Source: Sphingobacterium sp. UGAL515B_05
GTDB taxonomy: Bacteria; Bacteroidota; Bacteroidia; Sphingobacteriales; Sphingobacteriaceae
Length of the DNA stretch: 64,000 bases
Direction of reading: 5' to 3'
NCBI RefSeq assembly: GCF_033097525.1
Contig: NZ_CP109907.1
Location: 4,030,001 to 4,094,000, forward strand
Position 1 is the first letter of the stretch; each line of letters starts with the position of its first letter. This document shows, one piece after another, positions 53,832-62,981 of this stretch. Below the pieces are notes generated by a model that saw only the letters and a list, made by a program, of their open reading frames with translations, had not been told where the DNA came from and searched no databases. The position numbers and the translations under genes are program-made.

Positions 53832-53881
53832 TGTTTTTTAATAAAAACTTAATAATTTTAGGTGATCTAATTGTCAACCTG

Positions 53882-54265
53882 ATGTTGCATAAATTAATTT
53901 GTCTGGAAAATTTACAGATCGGTACTGTCCATTTTTCTGCTTTTGTTGTTAATTTGGATGGTGGAAATACAGGCTTTGCTCTATTTATTAACCAAGAAAA
54001 TGACCCAATCTTTATTTTTCGAAAAGAAAAGAAAAATGAGGTATCTTTCCATGTAAATGAAGAGCAATTCTTTTGGATTGTAAAAAACAGCCAGTTTACA
54101 CCAGGAGAACGTCAAGACTTTTTTGCCGAATTTGTTGAATTCCTACGTTTGATGGAAGAGAAGGTCTCCAATTATGTTTTCAAAAAGGAAAAATTAATCA
54201 AATTTACAAATTCGAGGGATATTGTCCGCTATAAATACTTATACCTGACTGGTGAAATTAGTTGA
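53882..54265 (+). CDS. Hypothetical protein
   Basis: 127 residues from the ATG at 53882; the frame opens at 53819 inside the preceding terminator, which makes an earlier start unlikely. No signal peptide, no family recognised. Visible features are 'VNLDGGNTGFALFINQENDPIFIFRKEKKNEV', suggesting a beta-meander, and an acidic/aromatic helix 'RQDFFAEFVEFLRLMEEKVSNYVFKKEKL'. Soluble cytoplasmic protein expected. The next gene is 73 bases downstream in the same direction. Confidence 0.55.
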   Translation: MLHKLICLENLQIGTVHFSAFVVNLDGGNTGFALFINQENDPIFIFRKEKKNEVSFHVNEEQFFWIVKNSQFTPGERQDFFAEFVEFLRLMEEKVSNYVFKKEKLIKFTNSRDIVRYKYLYLTGEIS

Positions 54266-54338
54266 TAAGAATTGCCGAATACCATACTTGATCTCCTGTT
54301 AGATTTCTTTTGTAATAAAATTTAGCTTAGTTTTGGGT

Positions 54339-55535
54339 ATGAAGCATATGTTTTCAAATCTAGCTGTCATTCTACAAAACAATACTTTTGTGGATTCAGA
54401 TTTTACACTGCCGGTACCCGTACTTCTTGCTAAGTTTTCTTTTTTACCTATTTCATCATTTTTTCCGGAAGCGGGTTTATCTTTTTCCGCTGATTGGTTA
54501 GATACCGTCCAACAGAGTGCGCTTAAATCTACATTGGAGGGATTTAATGTCGGAATCGGTGGTGATGGCAATCCTGTCGCTTTACTTGAGCAGGCGATTG
54601 CTTTGACTGATCATGCGCTTGCCTATAGTTATCTGGGGCTTTATTATTTTAAAATAGCGGCCTATGACCAAGCGATAGCAACTTTTACTCGTGCAATCGA
54701 ACAGTATAAAGAGGAACCGTTTTTTTATGCGAGCCGTTGTTTAGTGTATCGACTTATCGATGAAGACGAAGGTGCTTTCTATGATTATCAGATTGCCAAG
54801 CGACTGGATTTTAATTACCATAGCGTATTGGAATGGGCAGAAAATCAAGCTGAACTCACTTACTTTGAGGCCGACAATTTGGTTATTCAGGAGCTGGAGT
54901 CGAAGCCAAAGCAGCTGAATACTGACGAAATAAATTCATTGGGCCTTGAATATGTTCATTGCTATAGTTATCTAAAGGCAATCGGTCTTTATTCTTCTGC
55001 TATTGCGGAGTCTGAGAACAAGGATAGCAACCTGTTTGTTTTTAGAGGAAGTTTGTACCTGAAATTGACCTGTTTTGAGTTGGCATTATCTGATTTCAAT
55101 CAGGCCATTGCTCTTGATGAGGATCGTTCTGCCGCCTATATATTTCGTGCTAAAGTGTTTGAATCCTATCGGAAATACCAAAGTGCGCTGGAAGACTATG
55201 CTAAAGCGGAGGAAATAGATCGTGATTCATCGATCGTATACGAAGAAAGGGCGTCTTTGTTTGAGCGGTTGGGAAATTTTAAGGAAGCATTATTGGATTT
55301 TGACCGCCTTGTTACGCTCAATCCGGAAGATTTTTATGTGTATTCATTGCGGGCCGATTTAAATGAAAAGTTGGAGGATCTTTCCGGTGCTTTAGCAGAT
55401 TACTCGAAAGCGATCGATTTGAATCCATATTATTCTGATTTGTATTCATATCGCGCAGCAATTCGTGAAAAATTGGGTGATCCTATTGGAGCAAAAGCCG
55501 ATCTGGATAAATTCAATGAATTGGAAGATGAATAA
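54339..55535 (+). CDS. Tetratricopeptide-repeat protein
   Basis: 398 residues from the ATG at 54339 (a second Met at 54348 is equally possible). At least seven TPR units are visible from about residue 75, for example 'AYSYLGLYYFKIAAYDQAIATFTRAIEQY', 'FRGSLYLKLTCFELALSDFNQAIALD', 'IFRAKVFESYRKYQSALEDYAKAEEID' and 'SLRADLNEKLEDLSGALADYSKAIDLNPY'. The first 70 residues are not TPR. No signal peptide. TPR proteins act as adaptors; the partner is unknown. A terminator follows at once. Confidence 0.82.
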   Translation: MKHMFSNLAVILQNNTFVDSDFTLPVPVLLAKFSFLPISSFFPEAGLSFSADWLDTVQQSALKSTLEGFNVGIGGDGNPVALLEQAIALTDHALAYSYLGLYYFKIAAYDQAIATFTRAIEQYKEEPFFYASRCLVYRLIDEDEGAFYDYQIAKRLDFNYHSVLEWAENQAELTYFEADNLVIQELESKPKQLNTDEINSLGLEYVHCYSYLKAIGLYSSAIAESENKDSNLFVFRGSLYLKLTCFELALSDFNQAIALDEDRSAAYIFRAKVFESYRKYQSALEDYAKAEEIDRDSSIVYEERASLFERLGNFKEALLDFDRLVTLNPEDFYVYSLRADLNEKLEDLSGALADYSKAIDLNPYYSDLYSYRAAIREKLGDPIGAKADLDKFNELEDE

Positions 55536-55536
55536 A

Positions 55537-55566
55537 AAAAGTCCACCTTTTGGTGGACTTTTTATA
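55537..55566. terminator. Bidirectional terminator between the TPR gene and tyrA
   Basis: GTCCACC / GGTGGAC with a 4-base loop is flanked by A-run on one side and T-run on the other, so it can stop transcripts from both strands. A second hairpin, GCTGCTCT / AGAGCAGC at 55570-55589, follows just before the tyrA stop. Confidence 0.85.
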
Positions 55567-55591
55567 CCTGCTGCTCTAACTAGAGCAGCCT

Positions 55592-56431
55592 TTATTTAAT
55601 GATTCTTTTTATCTTATTGGAACGGGTAATAAGTTTGTGCAATTTGTCATAATCCTCCGTGGCAATAGAATCGTACAGGGATTGAAGCTGCTTGATATGT
55701 TCTTCGAGTACTTCGAGTACATTTTCGCGATTTTGCTTGAAAATAGGTGTCCACATATCGGGCGAACTTTTGGCAAGACGTACTGTAGATTCAAATCCCG
55801 ATCCTGCCAGCTCAAAGATACGTCCCTGAGATTTCTCTTTTTCCAATACCGTTAAGGCGAGGGCGAAAGAGGTCAGGTGAGAGATGTGTGATACATAAGC
55901 CGTATGTACATCATGTTCGTCCGCATTCATAAAACAGCTGCGCATCTCCAATTGGTCGGTGATGGCATCGGCGATTTCGAAAGCATCTTCATCAGTTTTA
56001 AATGCTTCGACATATACCATCATCTTGCCTTTGAATAAGCCTGCTATTGCAGCTTCAGGCCCCGAATACTCTGTTCCAGCCATGGGATGGGCTGCCACGT
56101 AACGCCCCCGGTTAGGGTGATCCTTGATTTTGTTGAGAATATTTGTTTTTGTCGATCCCATGTCAATGACGACCTGATCTGTAACCAAATCCAAGATTTG
56201 AGGAACAACATGTAAAATGGCATCGACAGGAATTGTGAGCACCAATACTTTACAGCTCTTAATCGCATCTTCTAAGCTTGCTGTTTCGTCAATGAAGCCG
56301 ATGTGCATCGCTTTATCTAAGTTCTTTTGACTCTTATCTACACCGATAATTTTGTCGCAGAATTTTGTTTCTTTTAGGCGAATGGCAACGGAGCCGCCGA
56401 TCAAGCCTACGCCTACAATGGCAATGTTCAT
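55592..56431 (-). CDS. tyrA: Prephenate dehydrogenase TyrA
   Basis: 279 residues. The N-terminal Rossmann motif is 'IAIVGVGLIGGSVAIRL', followed by 'VIDMGSTKTNIL', the substrate loop 'AAHPMAGTEYSGPEAA' and the helical dimer domain with 'AYVSHISHLTSFALAL' and 'FELAGSGFESTVRLAKSSPDMW'. It oxidises and decarboxylates prephenate to 4-hydroxyphenylpyruvate for tyrosine synthesis. No ACT or chorismate mutase domain is fused. An aminotransferase gene lies 131 bases upstream on the same strand, so the two may work in sequence. Confidence 0.92.
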   Translation of the reverse strand: MNIAIVGVGLIGGSVAIRLKETKFCDKIIGVDKSQKNLDKAMHIGFIDETASLEDAIKSCKVLVLTIPVDAILHVVPQILDLVTDQVVIDMGSTKTNILNKIKDHPNRGRYVAAHPMAGTEYSGPEAAIAGLFKGKMMVYVEAFKTDEDAFEIADAITDQLEMRSCFMNADEHDVHTAYVSHISHLTSFALALTVLEKEKSQGRIFELAGSGFESTVRLAKSSPDMWTPIFKQNRENVLEVLEEHIKQLQSLYDSIATEDYDKLHKLITRSNKIKRIIK

Positions 56432-56562
56432 ATGTAAACAATTATATTAAGCGTATTTTTGTTCAAATGTTATACACCGAACGCTTTATACCCTGTTTGT
56501 TTGTCGATCAATTATTCTATCGATAATTTCAAGGCAGTTAAACTGCCCCGACATCGAATGTC

Positions 56563-57723
56563 TTAGAAATTATCTTTAATGCGCTGGATTGATTCTTTGA
56601 GTACCTCTACTGTGGCACAGAGACTGATGCGTATATATTGATCACCTTTGTCTCCGAAAATTCCACCCGGTGTAATAAATACCCGTGATTTGTCCAAAAC
56701 AGCATCGCTCAGCGCATAACCATCCTTATATTTTTCAGGGATGCGTGCCCATACAAACAGACCTACTTGGTCCTTTTGATAAGAACAGTCCAGTAAATCC
56801 ATAATTTCATACACCTGTTGACGTCTTTCAGCGTAAATTTTGTTCAGATCAGCATACCAGGAGGCATCAAGTTGTAAGGCTTTTGCCGCAGCCAGCTGAA
56901 CAGGTAAAAACATACCTGAGTCCATGTTGCTTTTGAAACGGAGGACTTGGTTTATACGTTCTTCGGCACCCACGAGCACACCAATTCGCCATCCTGCCAT
57001 ATTGGAAGACTTGCTTAGCGAATTCAATTCAATGGCCACATCTTTCGCGCCAGGGATACTCATAATGCTTCTTGGCGTATCTGTCAAAATAAAGCTATAC
57101 GGATTATCGTGGCAAATCAGGATATTATGCGCTTTGGCAAACTGAATCAGCTCTTGATAAAATGCATCGGGTGCGGAGGCACCTGTTGGCATATGAGGAT
57201 AGTTTATCCACATCAGTTTAACCTTTGACAAGTCTTGTTTTTTGAGCTCATTTAGATCAATAAGCCAATTTTTCTCCTGTGTAAGATTATAGGTAATCGC
57301 TTCAGCACCGCTCAGTCTCACAGCAGCAGCATAAGCTGGATAGCCGGGGTTGGGTATAAGTGCTTGGTCTCCTTCCTGAAGATAGGTCATACAGATGTGT
57401 ACAATACCTTCTTTTGACCCAATTAGGGGAAGTATTTCTGTGTTGGGATTAAAAGTCGCATGATAATAACGTTGATACCAATCTGCAACGGCTTGTCGTA
57501 GGGCGGGGGCGCCTTTATAGTTTTGATAGCCATGTACATTTGGAAGTTGGGCATTCGTATTTAATGTCTCGATCACCTCCGGGTGTGGGGGCAAGTCTGG
57601 ACTTCCAATTCCTAGGTTGATTACACGCGCACCCTGTTTGTTCAACTCATCTATTTCTCTCAATTTTTTGGAGAAATAATATTCTTCAGTGTGCTGCAAT
57701 CTTTTGGCAACGTCTATTTGCAT
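56563..57723 (-). CDS. Class I/II PLP-dependent aminotransferase
   Basis: 386 residues. The PLP lysine is Lys238 in 'SLSKSSNMAGWRIG'; other fold-type I marks are 'NLGIGSPDLPPHP', 'NVHGYQNYKGAPALRQAVADWYQ', 'PNPGYPAYAAAVRLSGAE' and the C-terminal 'YIRISLCATVEVL'. The group includes LL-diaminopimelate, aspartate and aromatic aminotransferases. Location next to tyrA suggests use on phenylpyruvate-type or prephenate substrates; the exact substrate is not settled by sequence. Confidence 0.88.
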   Translation of the reverse strand: MQIDVAKRLQHTEEYYFSKKLREIDELNKQGARVINLGIGSPDLPPHPEVIETLNTNAQLPNVHGYQNYKGAPALRQAVADWYQRYYHATFNPNTEILPLIGSKEGIVHICMTYLQEGDQALIPNPGYPAYAAAVRLSGAEAITYNLTQEKNWLIDLNELKKQDLSKVKLMWINYPHMPTGASAPDAFYQELIQFAKAHNILICHDNPYSFILTDTPRSIMSIPGAKDVAIELNSLSKSSNMAGWRIGVLVGAEERINQVLRFKSNMDSGMFLPVQLAAAKALQLDASWYADLNKIYAERRQQVYEIMDLLDCSYQKDQVGLFVWARIPEKYKDGYALSDAVLDKSRVFITPGGIFGDKGDQYIRISLCATVEVLKESIQRIKDNF

Positions 57724-57988
57724 TTTATTTTAATAAATTTGGTATTTGAATAAGGCTAAATTAGGGAATTATCTATTAAAAGGAGATTTTTTTATCGATT
57801 TTTCAAGCTGAACAAGCTGAATGCTTTGTTCTTGAGATGCAACAATTTTATAGTCCCTTACCAGGATATGTGCATTTCTTGATTAATTTGTTATTTTTGT
57901 TCAATTTCCTCGTCAAAAATCTGAAAGGTAGAGGAGAGACCGACGAATGACTTTTCGTATAAAGGTAATTTGTCTTAGTTCAAAATAA

Positions 57989-59812
57989 ATGAAAACATAT
58001 TTTAGGCTCTTATCGTTTGCTAAACCCATTGAGAAATTTGCAATCCCCTATGTAATTTGCACGCTGATCACGGTTATATTTAGCACTTTGAATTTAGCAT
58101 TACTTGCTCCATTACTCCATACACTTTTTAATGCAGGTAAAGAGACCACTGTGGTCGTAAAACCTGAGGCTTATACAGATATTCTCGCCTGGTTTAATTA
58201 CTACGCCAGTGTTGCCAACAATCAATTTGGAGCCTATGGTGCATTGAAATACGTCTGTATTGTAATTGTAATCTCTGTTTTTATCAGCAATTTATTTCGT
58301 TATTTCTGTCAGCGCATTATGGAGAATTTCCGGATTCATACCCTGCTTAAATTGCGTAGAGCAGTGTTTGATAATGTGATGGATCTGCATGTTGGCTATT
58401 TTACGGGACAACGAAAAGGTGATATTGTTTCTAAAGTAGCATCCGATGTGCAGGTTGTGCAATATTCTGTTACCGGAACGTTACAGGTGATTTTTAAGGA
58501 GCCTTTGCAACTGATCGCGTATATCGTGATGCTGTTTAATATTTCTCCAAAATTGACTTTTTTCTCCCTTCTGGTTATTCCTATATCTGGATTTTTTATT
58601 GCAAGAATCGTCAAGAATCTCAAAAGTCAGGCGCATGCCGCACAGGAGTCGTATGGAAATATGATTTCTTATTTGGACGAAGCATTATCTGGGATTAAAA
58701 TTATCAAAGCTTTCAATGCGGTCTCCTTTATTAAGAACAGATTTCATAATGAGAACGAACGTTATGCGAATATCGGCCGTGCTATGGCTAAAAGACAACA
58801 GTTAAGCTCGCCTGTTTCTGAGCTGCTGGGTGTCATTATGGTCGCAATTATTCTTTTATATGGTGGTCATTTGGTGCTTTCAGGAGATAAAGGGTTAACT
58901 GCGCCGGAATTTATCGCCTATATCGCTATTTTTTCACAGGTGATGCGCCCTGCTAAAGCGTTAACAGATTCGTTTAGTGGTATACACAATGGTCTGGCTG
59001 CGGGAGAACGGGTGTTGGAGCTGATCGATGAAAAGACGGAAGTGAAAGATCGCGCCGACGCGAAGCTTGTGAAAAGCTTTGAGAAGAGTATTGTATTTAA
59101 TCAGGTTAATTTTTCGTATACCAAAGATAAAGAGATTCTCCAGAACATCGATTTAACGATAGAAAAAGGGCAGGTCGTTGCATTGGTAGGGCCCTCAGGT
59201 GGGGGGAAATCAACGTTGGTTGATTTGATTCCGCGCTTTATGGACGTCACTGGAGGGCAAATTTTGTTTGATGGTACTGATTTACGGGATTTTAACCAAG
59301 ATTCTTTACGGAACATGATTGGTGTCGTCAATCAGGAGTCCATTTTGTTTAATGATACGATCTTCAATAATATCGCTTTTGCTAATCTTTCTGCCAGCCA
59401 GGAAGAGGTAGAAGCCGCTGCACGAATTGCCAATGCCCATGAATTTATTTTGAAAACAGAACATGGCTATCAGACCAACATTGGTGATCGGGGCGGTAAA
59501 TTATCGGGTGGACAACGCCAGCGGATCTGTATCGCACGGGCTGTCTTAAAAAATCCACCGATTATGCTTCTTGATGAGGCGACGTCTGCGCTAGATACCG
59601 AATCGGAGAAATTGGTGCAGGATTCCTTATACAAATTAATGGACAACAGAACAACAGTTGTCATTGCCCACCGCTTAAGTACCATCCAGAATGCCGATAA
59701 AATTGTGGTTATTGAGGCTGGAAAAATTGTAGAAGCGGGCAGCCATAGTGAGCTGATACAACGCGAAGGATTATATCGGAAATTAATCGAGATGCAGCAA
59801 TTTACAGATTAG
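57989..59812 (+). CDS. MsbA-like ABC exporter (permease-ATPase fusion)
   Basis: 607 residues. Six transmembrane helices occupy residues 1-320, with the coupling region 'LHVGYFTGQRKGDIVSKVASDVQ'. The ATPase carries Walker A 'GPSGGGKSTLV' (Lys407), signature 'LSGGQRQRICIARAVL', Walker B 'IMLLDEATSALD' and 'VIAHRLSTIQ'. Half-transporters of this type export lipid A, lipids or drugs; the Bacteroidota form next to housekeeping genes is most often called MsbA. Exact cargo unknown. Confidence 0.9.
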   Translation: MKTYFRLLSFAKPIEKFAIPYVICTLITVIFSTLNLALLAPLLHTLFNAGKETTVVVKPEAYTDILAWFNYYASVANNQFGAYGALKYVCIVIVISVFISNLFRYFCQRIMENFRIHTLLKLRRAVFDNVMDLHVGYFTGQRKGDIVSKVASDVQVVQYSVTGTLQVIFKEPLQLIAYIVMLFNISPKLTFFSLLVIPISGFFIARIVKNLKSQAHAAQESYGNMISYLDEALSGIKIIKAFNAVSFIKNRFHNENERYANIGRAMAKRQQLSSPVSELLGVIMVAIILLYGGHLVLSGDKGLTAPEFIAYIAIFSQVMRPAKALTDSFSGIHNGLAAGERVLELIDEKTEVKDRADAKLVKSFEKSIVFNQVNFSYTKDKEILQNIDLTIEKGQVVALVGPSGGGKSTLVDLIPRFMDVTGGQILFDGTDLRDFNQDSLRNMIGVVNQESILFNDTIFNNIAFANLSASQEEVEAAARIANAHEFILKTEHGYQTNIGDRGGKLSGGQRQRICIARAVLKNPPIMLLDEATSALDTESEKLVQDSLYKLMDNRTTVVIAHRLSTIQNADKIVVIEAGKIVEAGSHSELIQREGLYRKLIEMQQFTD

Positions 59813-59915
59813 CTTTCTTTTCTAAGAGGTTTGTAAAATTAGTTGTTATCACATTTTTTATTATAACTTTTGTTGCCTTTTCGGTACATTTGATTTAAGA
59901 TAGGAGATACATTTA

Positions 59916-61115
59916 ATGAACGCAATAGATAAATTGAATTTCTTGATTAACGATAAGAATTTAGCTGTCGAGTTGAGAGATATAGCGGAGAAAGTTTTGC
60001 GAGAGGAGCGTATCACTTTTGAGGAAGGAGTGCTTTTATATGAAAAAGGTGAGTTAGGTTATCTTGGTGTGCTTGCTAACTATATTCGGGAGAAACGCCA
60101 TGGAGATCATACTTTTTTCAATCGTAATTTTCACATTGAGCCGACGAATGTTTGTGTCTATGACTGTAAGTTCTGTTCGTATTCCCGCTTAATAAAAGAA
60201 CGGGCAGAAGGTTGGGAGATGGAAGTTGACGGCATGATGGATATTGTCAAAAAATATGACAGTGAGGCTGTTACTGAGGTTCATATCACGGGCGGGGTTG
60301 TTCCTAAACAAAACCTCGAATTTTATGCCGATTTCTTTCGCAAATGTAAGGCACATCGTCCCGAGTTGCATATTAAAGGACTTACACCTGTAGAATATTA
60401 CTATATTTTTAAGAAGGCAAAATTAAGCCATTACGATGGCCTGAAGTATTTGCAATCCTGCGGGTTGGATTCGATGCCAGGAGGGGGAGCAGAAATTTTT
60501 CATCCAGAAGTGAGAGAACAGATTGCACATGATAAATGTACCGCCGAACAATGGTTGGATATTCATGAGCAAGCGCATAAGCTGGGAATGCATACCAATG
60601 CAACCATGCTGTACGGTCATATTGAGCAGTTTTGGCATCGTGTGGATCATATGGAACGCTTGAGACAGCTGCAGGATAAGACTGGCGGTTTTCAGACCTT
60701 TATTCCTTTGAAATTTAGAAATAAAGAGAATCAAATGTCCCATATTCCCGAGGTATCCGTGATCGAAGACTTAAGAAATTATGCGATCGCTCGAATTTAT
60801 ATGGATAATTTTGACCACATCAAAGCCTATTGGGCGATGATCTCGAGAGATACAGCCCAGTTGTCCTTAGCTTTTGGGGTCGATGATATCGACGGTACAC
60901 TGGATGATACGACAAAAATATACAGCATGGCTGGAGCAGAAGAGCAAAAGCCGGGAATGACCACACAAGAGGTTGTTGAGCTTATAAAGAATGTAGGACG
61001 CCATCCGATTGAAAGGGATACCCTCTATAATGTAGTTACCGACTATAATGATTTTGTTTTTGATTCAGGTAGCCAAAAGAAAAGTTATTACGCATTGCCT
61101 GTTGTCAATTCCTAA
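59916..61115 (+). CDS. mqnE: Aminofutalosine synthase MqnE (radical SAM)
   Basis: 399 residues. The 4Fe-4S motif is Cys80-x3-Cys84-x2-Cys87 ('NVCVYDCKFCSYSR'). 'EVHITGGVVPKQNLEFY', 'SMPGGGAEIFHPEVREQI' and 'HTNATMLYGHIEQFWHRVDHM' are the family blocks that separate MqnE from MqnC. It makes aminodeoxyfutalosine from enolpyruvyl-benzoate and SAM in the menaquinone futalosine pathway. MqnA is encoded two genes downstream. Confidence 0.93.
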   Translation: MNAIDKLNFLINDKNLAVELRDIAEKVLREERITFEEGVLLYEKGELGYLGVLANYIREKRHGDHTFFNRNFHIEPTNVCVYDCKFCSYSRLIKERAEGWEMEVDGMMDIVKKYDSEAVTEVHITGGVVPKQNLEFYADFFRKCKAHRPELHIKGLTPVEYYYIFKKAKLSHYDGLKYLQSCGLDSMPGGGAEIFHPEVREQIAHDKCTAEQWLDIHEQAHKLGMHTNATMLYGHIEQFWHRVDHMERLRQLQDKTGGFQTFIPLKFRNKENQMSHIPEVSVIEDLRNYAIARIYMDNFDHIKAYWAMISRDTAQLSLAFGVDDIDGTLDDTTKIYSMAGAEEQKPGMTTQEVVELIKNVGRHPIERDTLYNVVTDYNDFVFDSGSQKKSYYALPVVNS

Positions 61116-61127
61116 AAGATATCGCAA

Positions 61128-61754
61128 TTGAAAAAGACATTTTATTTTATACGACACGGACAGACTGATCTAAATTTAAAAGGCATTGTGCAGGGGCGGG
61201 GGGTTAATTCGCCGCTCAATAAAATGGGCCTAGCGCAAGCACAGGCTTTCTTTGATCGTTACAATACAGTGCCTTTTGACAAAATATATACCTCCACCTT
61301 ATTACGTACACATCAAACTGTACAGGGATTCCTTGATTTGGATTTACCCTGGGAACAGCTTGTTGGATTGGATGAGATCAGCTGGGGTATTTATGAAGGA
61401 AAAGAACAAACACCGGAGCTGCTTGCCGGTTTTGAAAAATTGGTAGCAGCATGGCGCAATGGAGAATTGGATGTCAGTATTGAAAACGGAGAATCTCCTA
61501 ATGCATTGATGGCCCGTCAACAGGTCGCTTTGGATCATATGCTCGCTCAGACAGATGAAAAGAATATACTCGTATGTATGCACGGTCGTGCGCTACGGAT
61601 TATGCTTTGTCTAATGACAGGTGTCGATGCCCGTTATATGGATGATTTCCCGCATACAAATACTGCTTTATATAAATTGCTGTATGATAATGGTCAATTT
61701 GAGATTGTGGACCATTATAATACCGCACACTTAGAAGCATTGATAAATGAATAA
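61128..61754 (+). CDS. Histidine phosphatase-family protein
   Basis: 208 residues, apparently starting at a TTG (61128), 12 bases after mqnE; no ATG is found before the catalytic motif. The phosphohistidine motif is 'YFIRHGQTDLNLKGIVQGRG' with His10, the second His is in 'VCMHGRALRIML', and 'DEISWGIYEGKE' completes the acid site. The family covers phosphoglycerate mutases and various phosphatases. It overlaps mqnA by 8 bases, which suggests coupling with menaquinone synthesis; the substrate is not known. Confidence 0.87.
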   Translation: MKKTFYFIRHGQTDLNLKGIVQGRGVNSPLNKMGLAQAQAFFDRYNTVPFDKIYTSTLLRTHQTVQGFLDLDLPWEQLVGLDEISWGIYEGKEQTPELLAGFEKLVAAWRNGELDVSIENGESPNALMARQQVALDHMLAQTDEKNILVCMHGRALRIMLCLMTGVDARYMDDFPHTNTALYKLLYDNGQFEIVDHYNTAHLEALINE

Positions 61755-62475
61755 AATTAGAGTTTCTGCCGTATCGTATACCAATACTTATCCATTTTTG
61801 AATGGAATACGTAAATCGAAAGTGATGGAGCAAATCGACTTGAGCGTTGATTATCCAAGCGCATGTGCACAGAAAGTAATCGATGATCAAGCTGATATCG
61901 GTATTATACCGACAGCTGCCTTATTAAGTTTGCCCGAGTATTATATTAATACCGATTTTTGTATCGGCACAGAAGGTGCTGTTGATTCTGTCTTTATTTT
62001 TGCCAATAAACCTATTGCAGAGGTAAAAACTTTACGTTTAGATAAGCAATCCCGTACTTCTAATGGTTTGGCACGTGTATTAATTAAGAATTATTGGAAG
62101 AAGGAAGTCGAATTGGTCACTGATGAATCTATAGAGCCAGATGCCTATGTTTTAATTGGGGATCGTACTTTCGGTAAGAAGAATGCAGTACCCTATGTTT
62201 ATGATTTGGGGGAAGAGTGGTTTAACTTTACTGGATTACCTTTCGCTTTTGCCTTATGGGTCAGTAACAAAAAACTTCCCGACTCTTTTGTGGAGCAATT
62301 TAATGAAGCTTTAGCCTATGGCGTTGAACATGCAACCGATGTGATAGCCGGTCTCCCAGAATTTGAGGGCTTTGATTATACCAAATATCTGACGCAGCAT
62401 CTTAATTTCCATTTAACAGATAAGAAGCGTGAAGCTGTAAAATTGTATCTCCGGTATTTAAAAGAACTGGATTAA
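61747..62475 (+). CDS. mqnA: Chorismate dehydratase MqnA
   Basis: 242 residues. The periplasmic-binding-protein-like fold is recognised by 'IRVSAVSYTNTYPFLNGI', 'DYPSACAQKVIDDQADIGIIPTAALL', 'SRTSNGLARVLIKNYW' and 'LPFAFALWVSNK'. It dehydrates chorismate to 3-enolpyruvyl-benzoate, the first step of the futalosine route. No signal peptide, in line with a cytoplasmic enzyme. Confidence 0.93.
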   Translation: MNKIRVSAVSYTNTYPFLNGIRKSKVMEQIDLSVDYPSACAQKVIDDQADIGIIPTAALLSLPEYYINTDFCIGTEGAVDSVFIFANKPIAEVKTLRLDKQSRTSNGLARVLIKNYWKKEVELVTDESIEPDAYVLIGDRTFGKKNAVPYVYDLGEEWFNFTGLPFAFALWVSNKKLPDSFVEQFNEALAYGVEHATDVIAGLPEFEGFDYTKYLTQHLNFHLTDKKREAVKLYLRYLKELD

Positions 62476-62532
62476 CCTGGGGCGCTTGACCTGAACAGGA
62501 ACCATGACATACCCTGAAAAATTTTAAATCAG

Positions 62533-62581
62533 AATTGCCAGGTAAGCCCTCACAATGCCGTGTAAGGCTTACCTGACAATT
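62533..62581. repeat. Long hairpin downstream of mqnA
   Basis: The outer arms AATTG/CAATT and inner arms CAGGTAAGCC/GGCTTACCTG are perfect, separated by a single C-A mismatch, giving 15 pairs around a 17-base loop. There is no T-run on either side. Confidence 0.8.
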
Positions 62582-62688
62582 GATTCCCCGGGTGCACTAA
62601 CCCCCCGATAAATTCCCTTTATTTCCTGCTTTTGTTTATAACGACTTCGGTAAGGCGTATAACTCCGCTTATACCACGTTTGGAATCA

Positions 62689-62800
62689 ACAGGGTAACAG
62701 TACCCTTTTTACAGGGTATTAACAGGGGGTTAATAGGGGTACCACCCCTGTTAACCCCCTGTTATACCCCTGCTAACCCCCTGTAATACCCCTGTTAAAG
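62689..62800. repeat. C/G-tract repeat array with inverted partner
   Basis: On the plus strand at 62744-62798 the 22-base unit ACCCCTGTTAACCCCCTGTT+AT occurs twice and a half (starts 62744, 62766, 62788), each built from two 11-base halves. C-tracts of 4, 5, 4, 5, 4 are separated by 6-7 bases. The preceding 62711-62740 is a near-complete inverted copy, with only a 3-base loop (62741-62743). GGGTAACAGTACCC adds a further small hairpin at 62691-62705. Confidence 0.85.
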
Positions 62801-62840
62801 TCAAACATGATATTAACCAAAAGTTAATCAGGTTCCTATA

Positions 62841-62866
62841 AAAAAACCACTCATTGAGTGGTTTTT
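62841..62866. terminator. Bidirectional terminator before the helicase gene
   Basis: AAAAACCACTC / GAGTGGTTTTT with a 3-base loop, flanked by A-run and T-run. It can end transcripts from mqnA and from the convergent helicase gene. Confidence 0.85.
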
Positions 62867-62981
62867 ATATCAACTTATTTAAACGACAATGCAGGTCTCC
62901 CTATGCATCGAATCACAGTTTGTGATGGATCTGACCTTCGCCAGCGAAATAGGTAAGAAGGATCTCTTGGCGCGTAAAGAA

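Larger units (their letters stand above)
62476..62981. other. Non-coding region of 506 bp rich in hairpins and C/G-tract repeats
   Basis: No credible gene. It contains a 49-base hairpin (62533-62581), a short palindromic stretch near 62650-62672, a C/G-tract array (62689-62800) and a terminator (62841-62866). A frame from 62889 on the plus strand runs into the helicase gene in antisense and is not called. Confidence 0.75.

Noticed and set aside
53819..53881. Earlier start for the hypothetical protein at 53882
   Set aside because: It would begin inside the T-run of a strong terminator.
62689..62800. CRISPR-like array
   Set aside because: Repeats are too short and contiguous, with no unique spacers and no cas genes.
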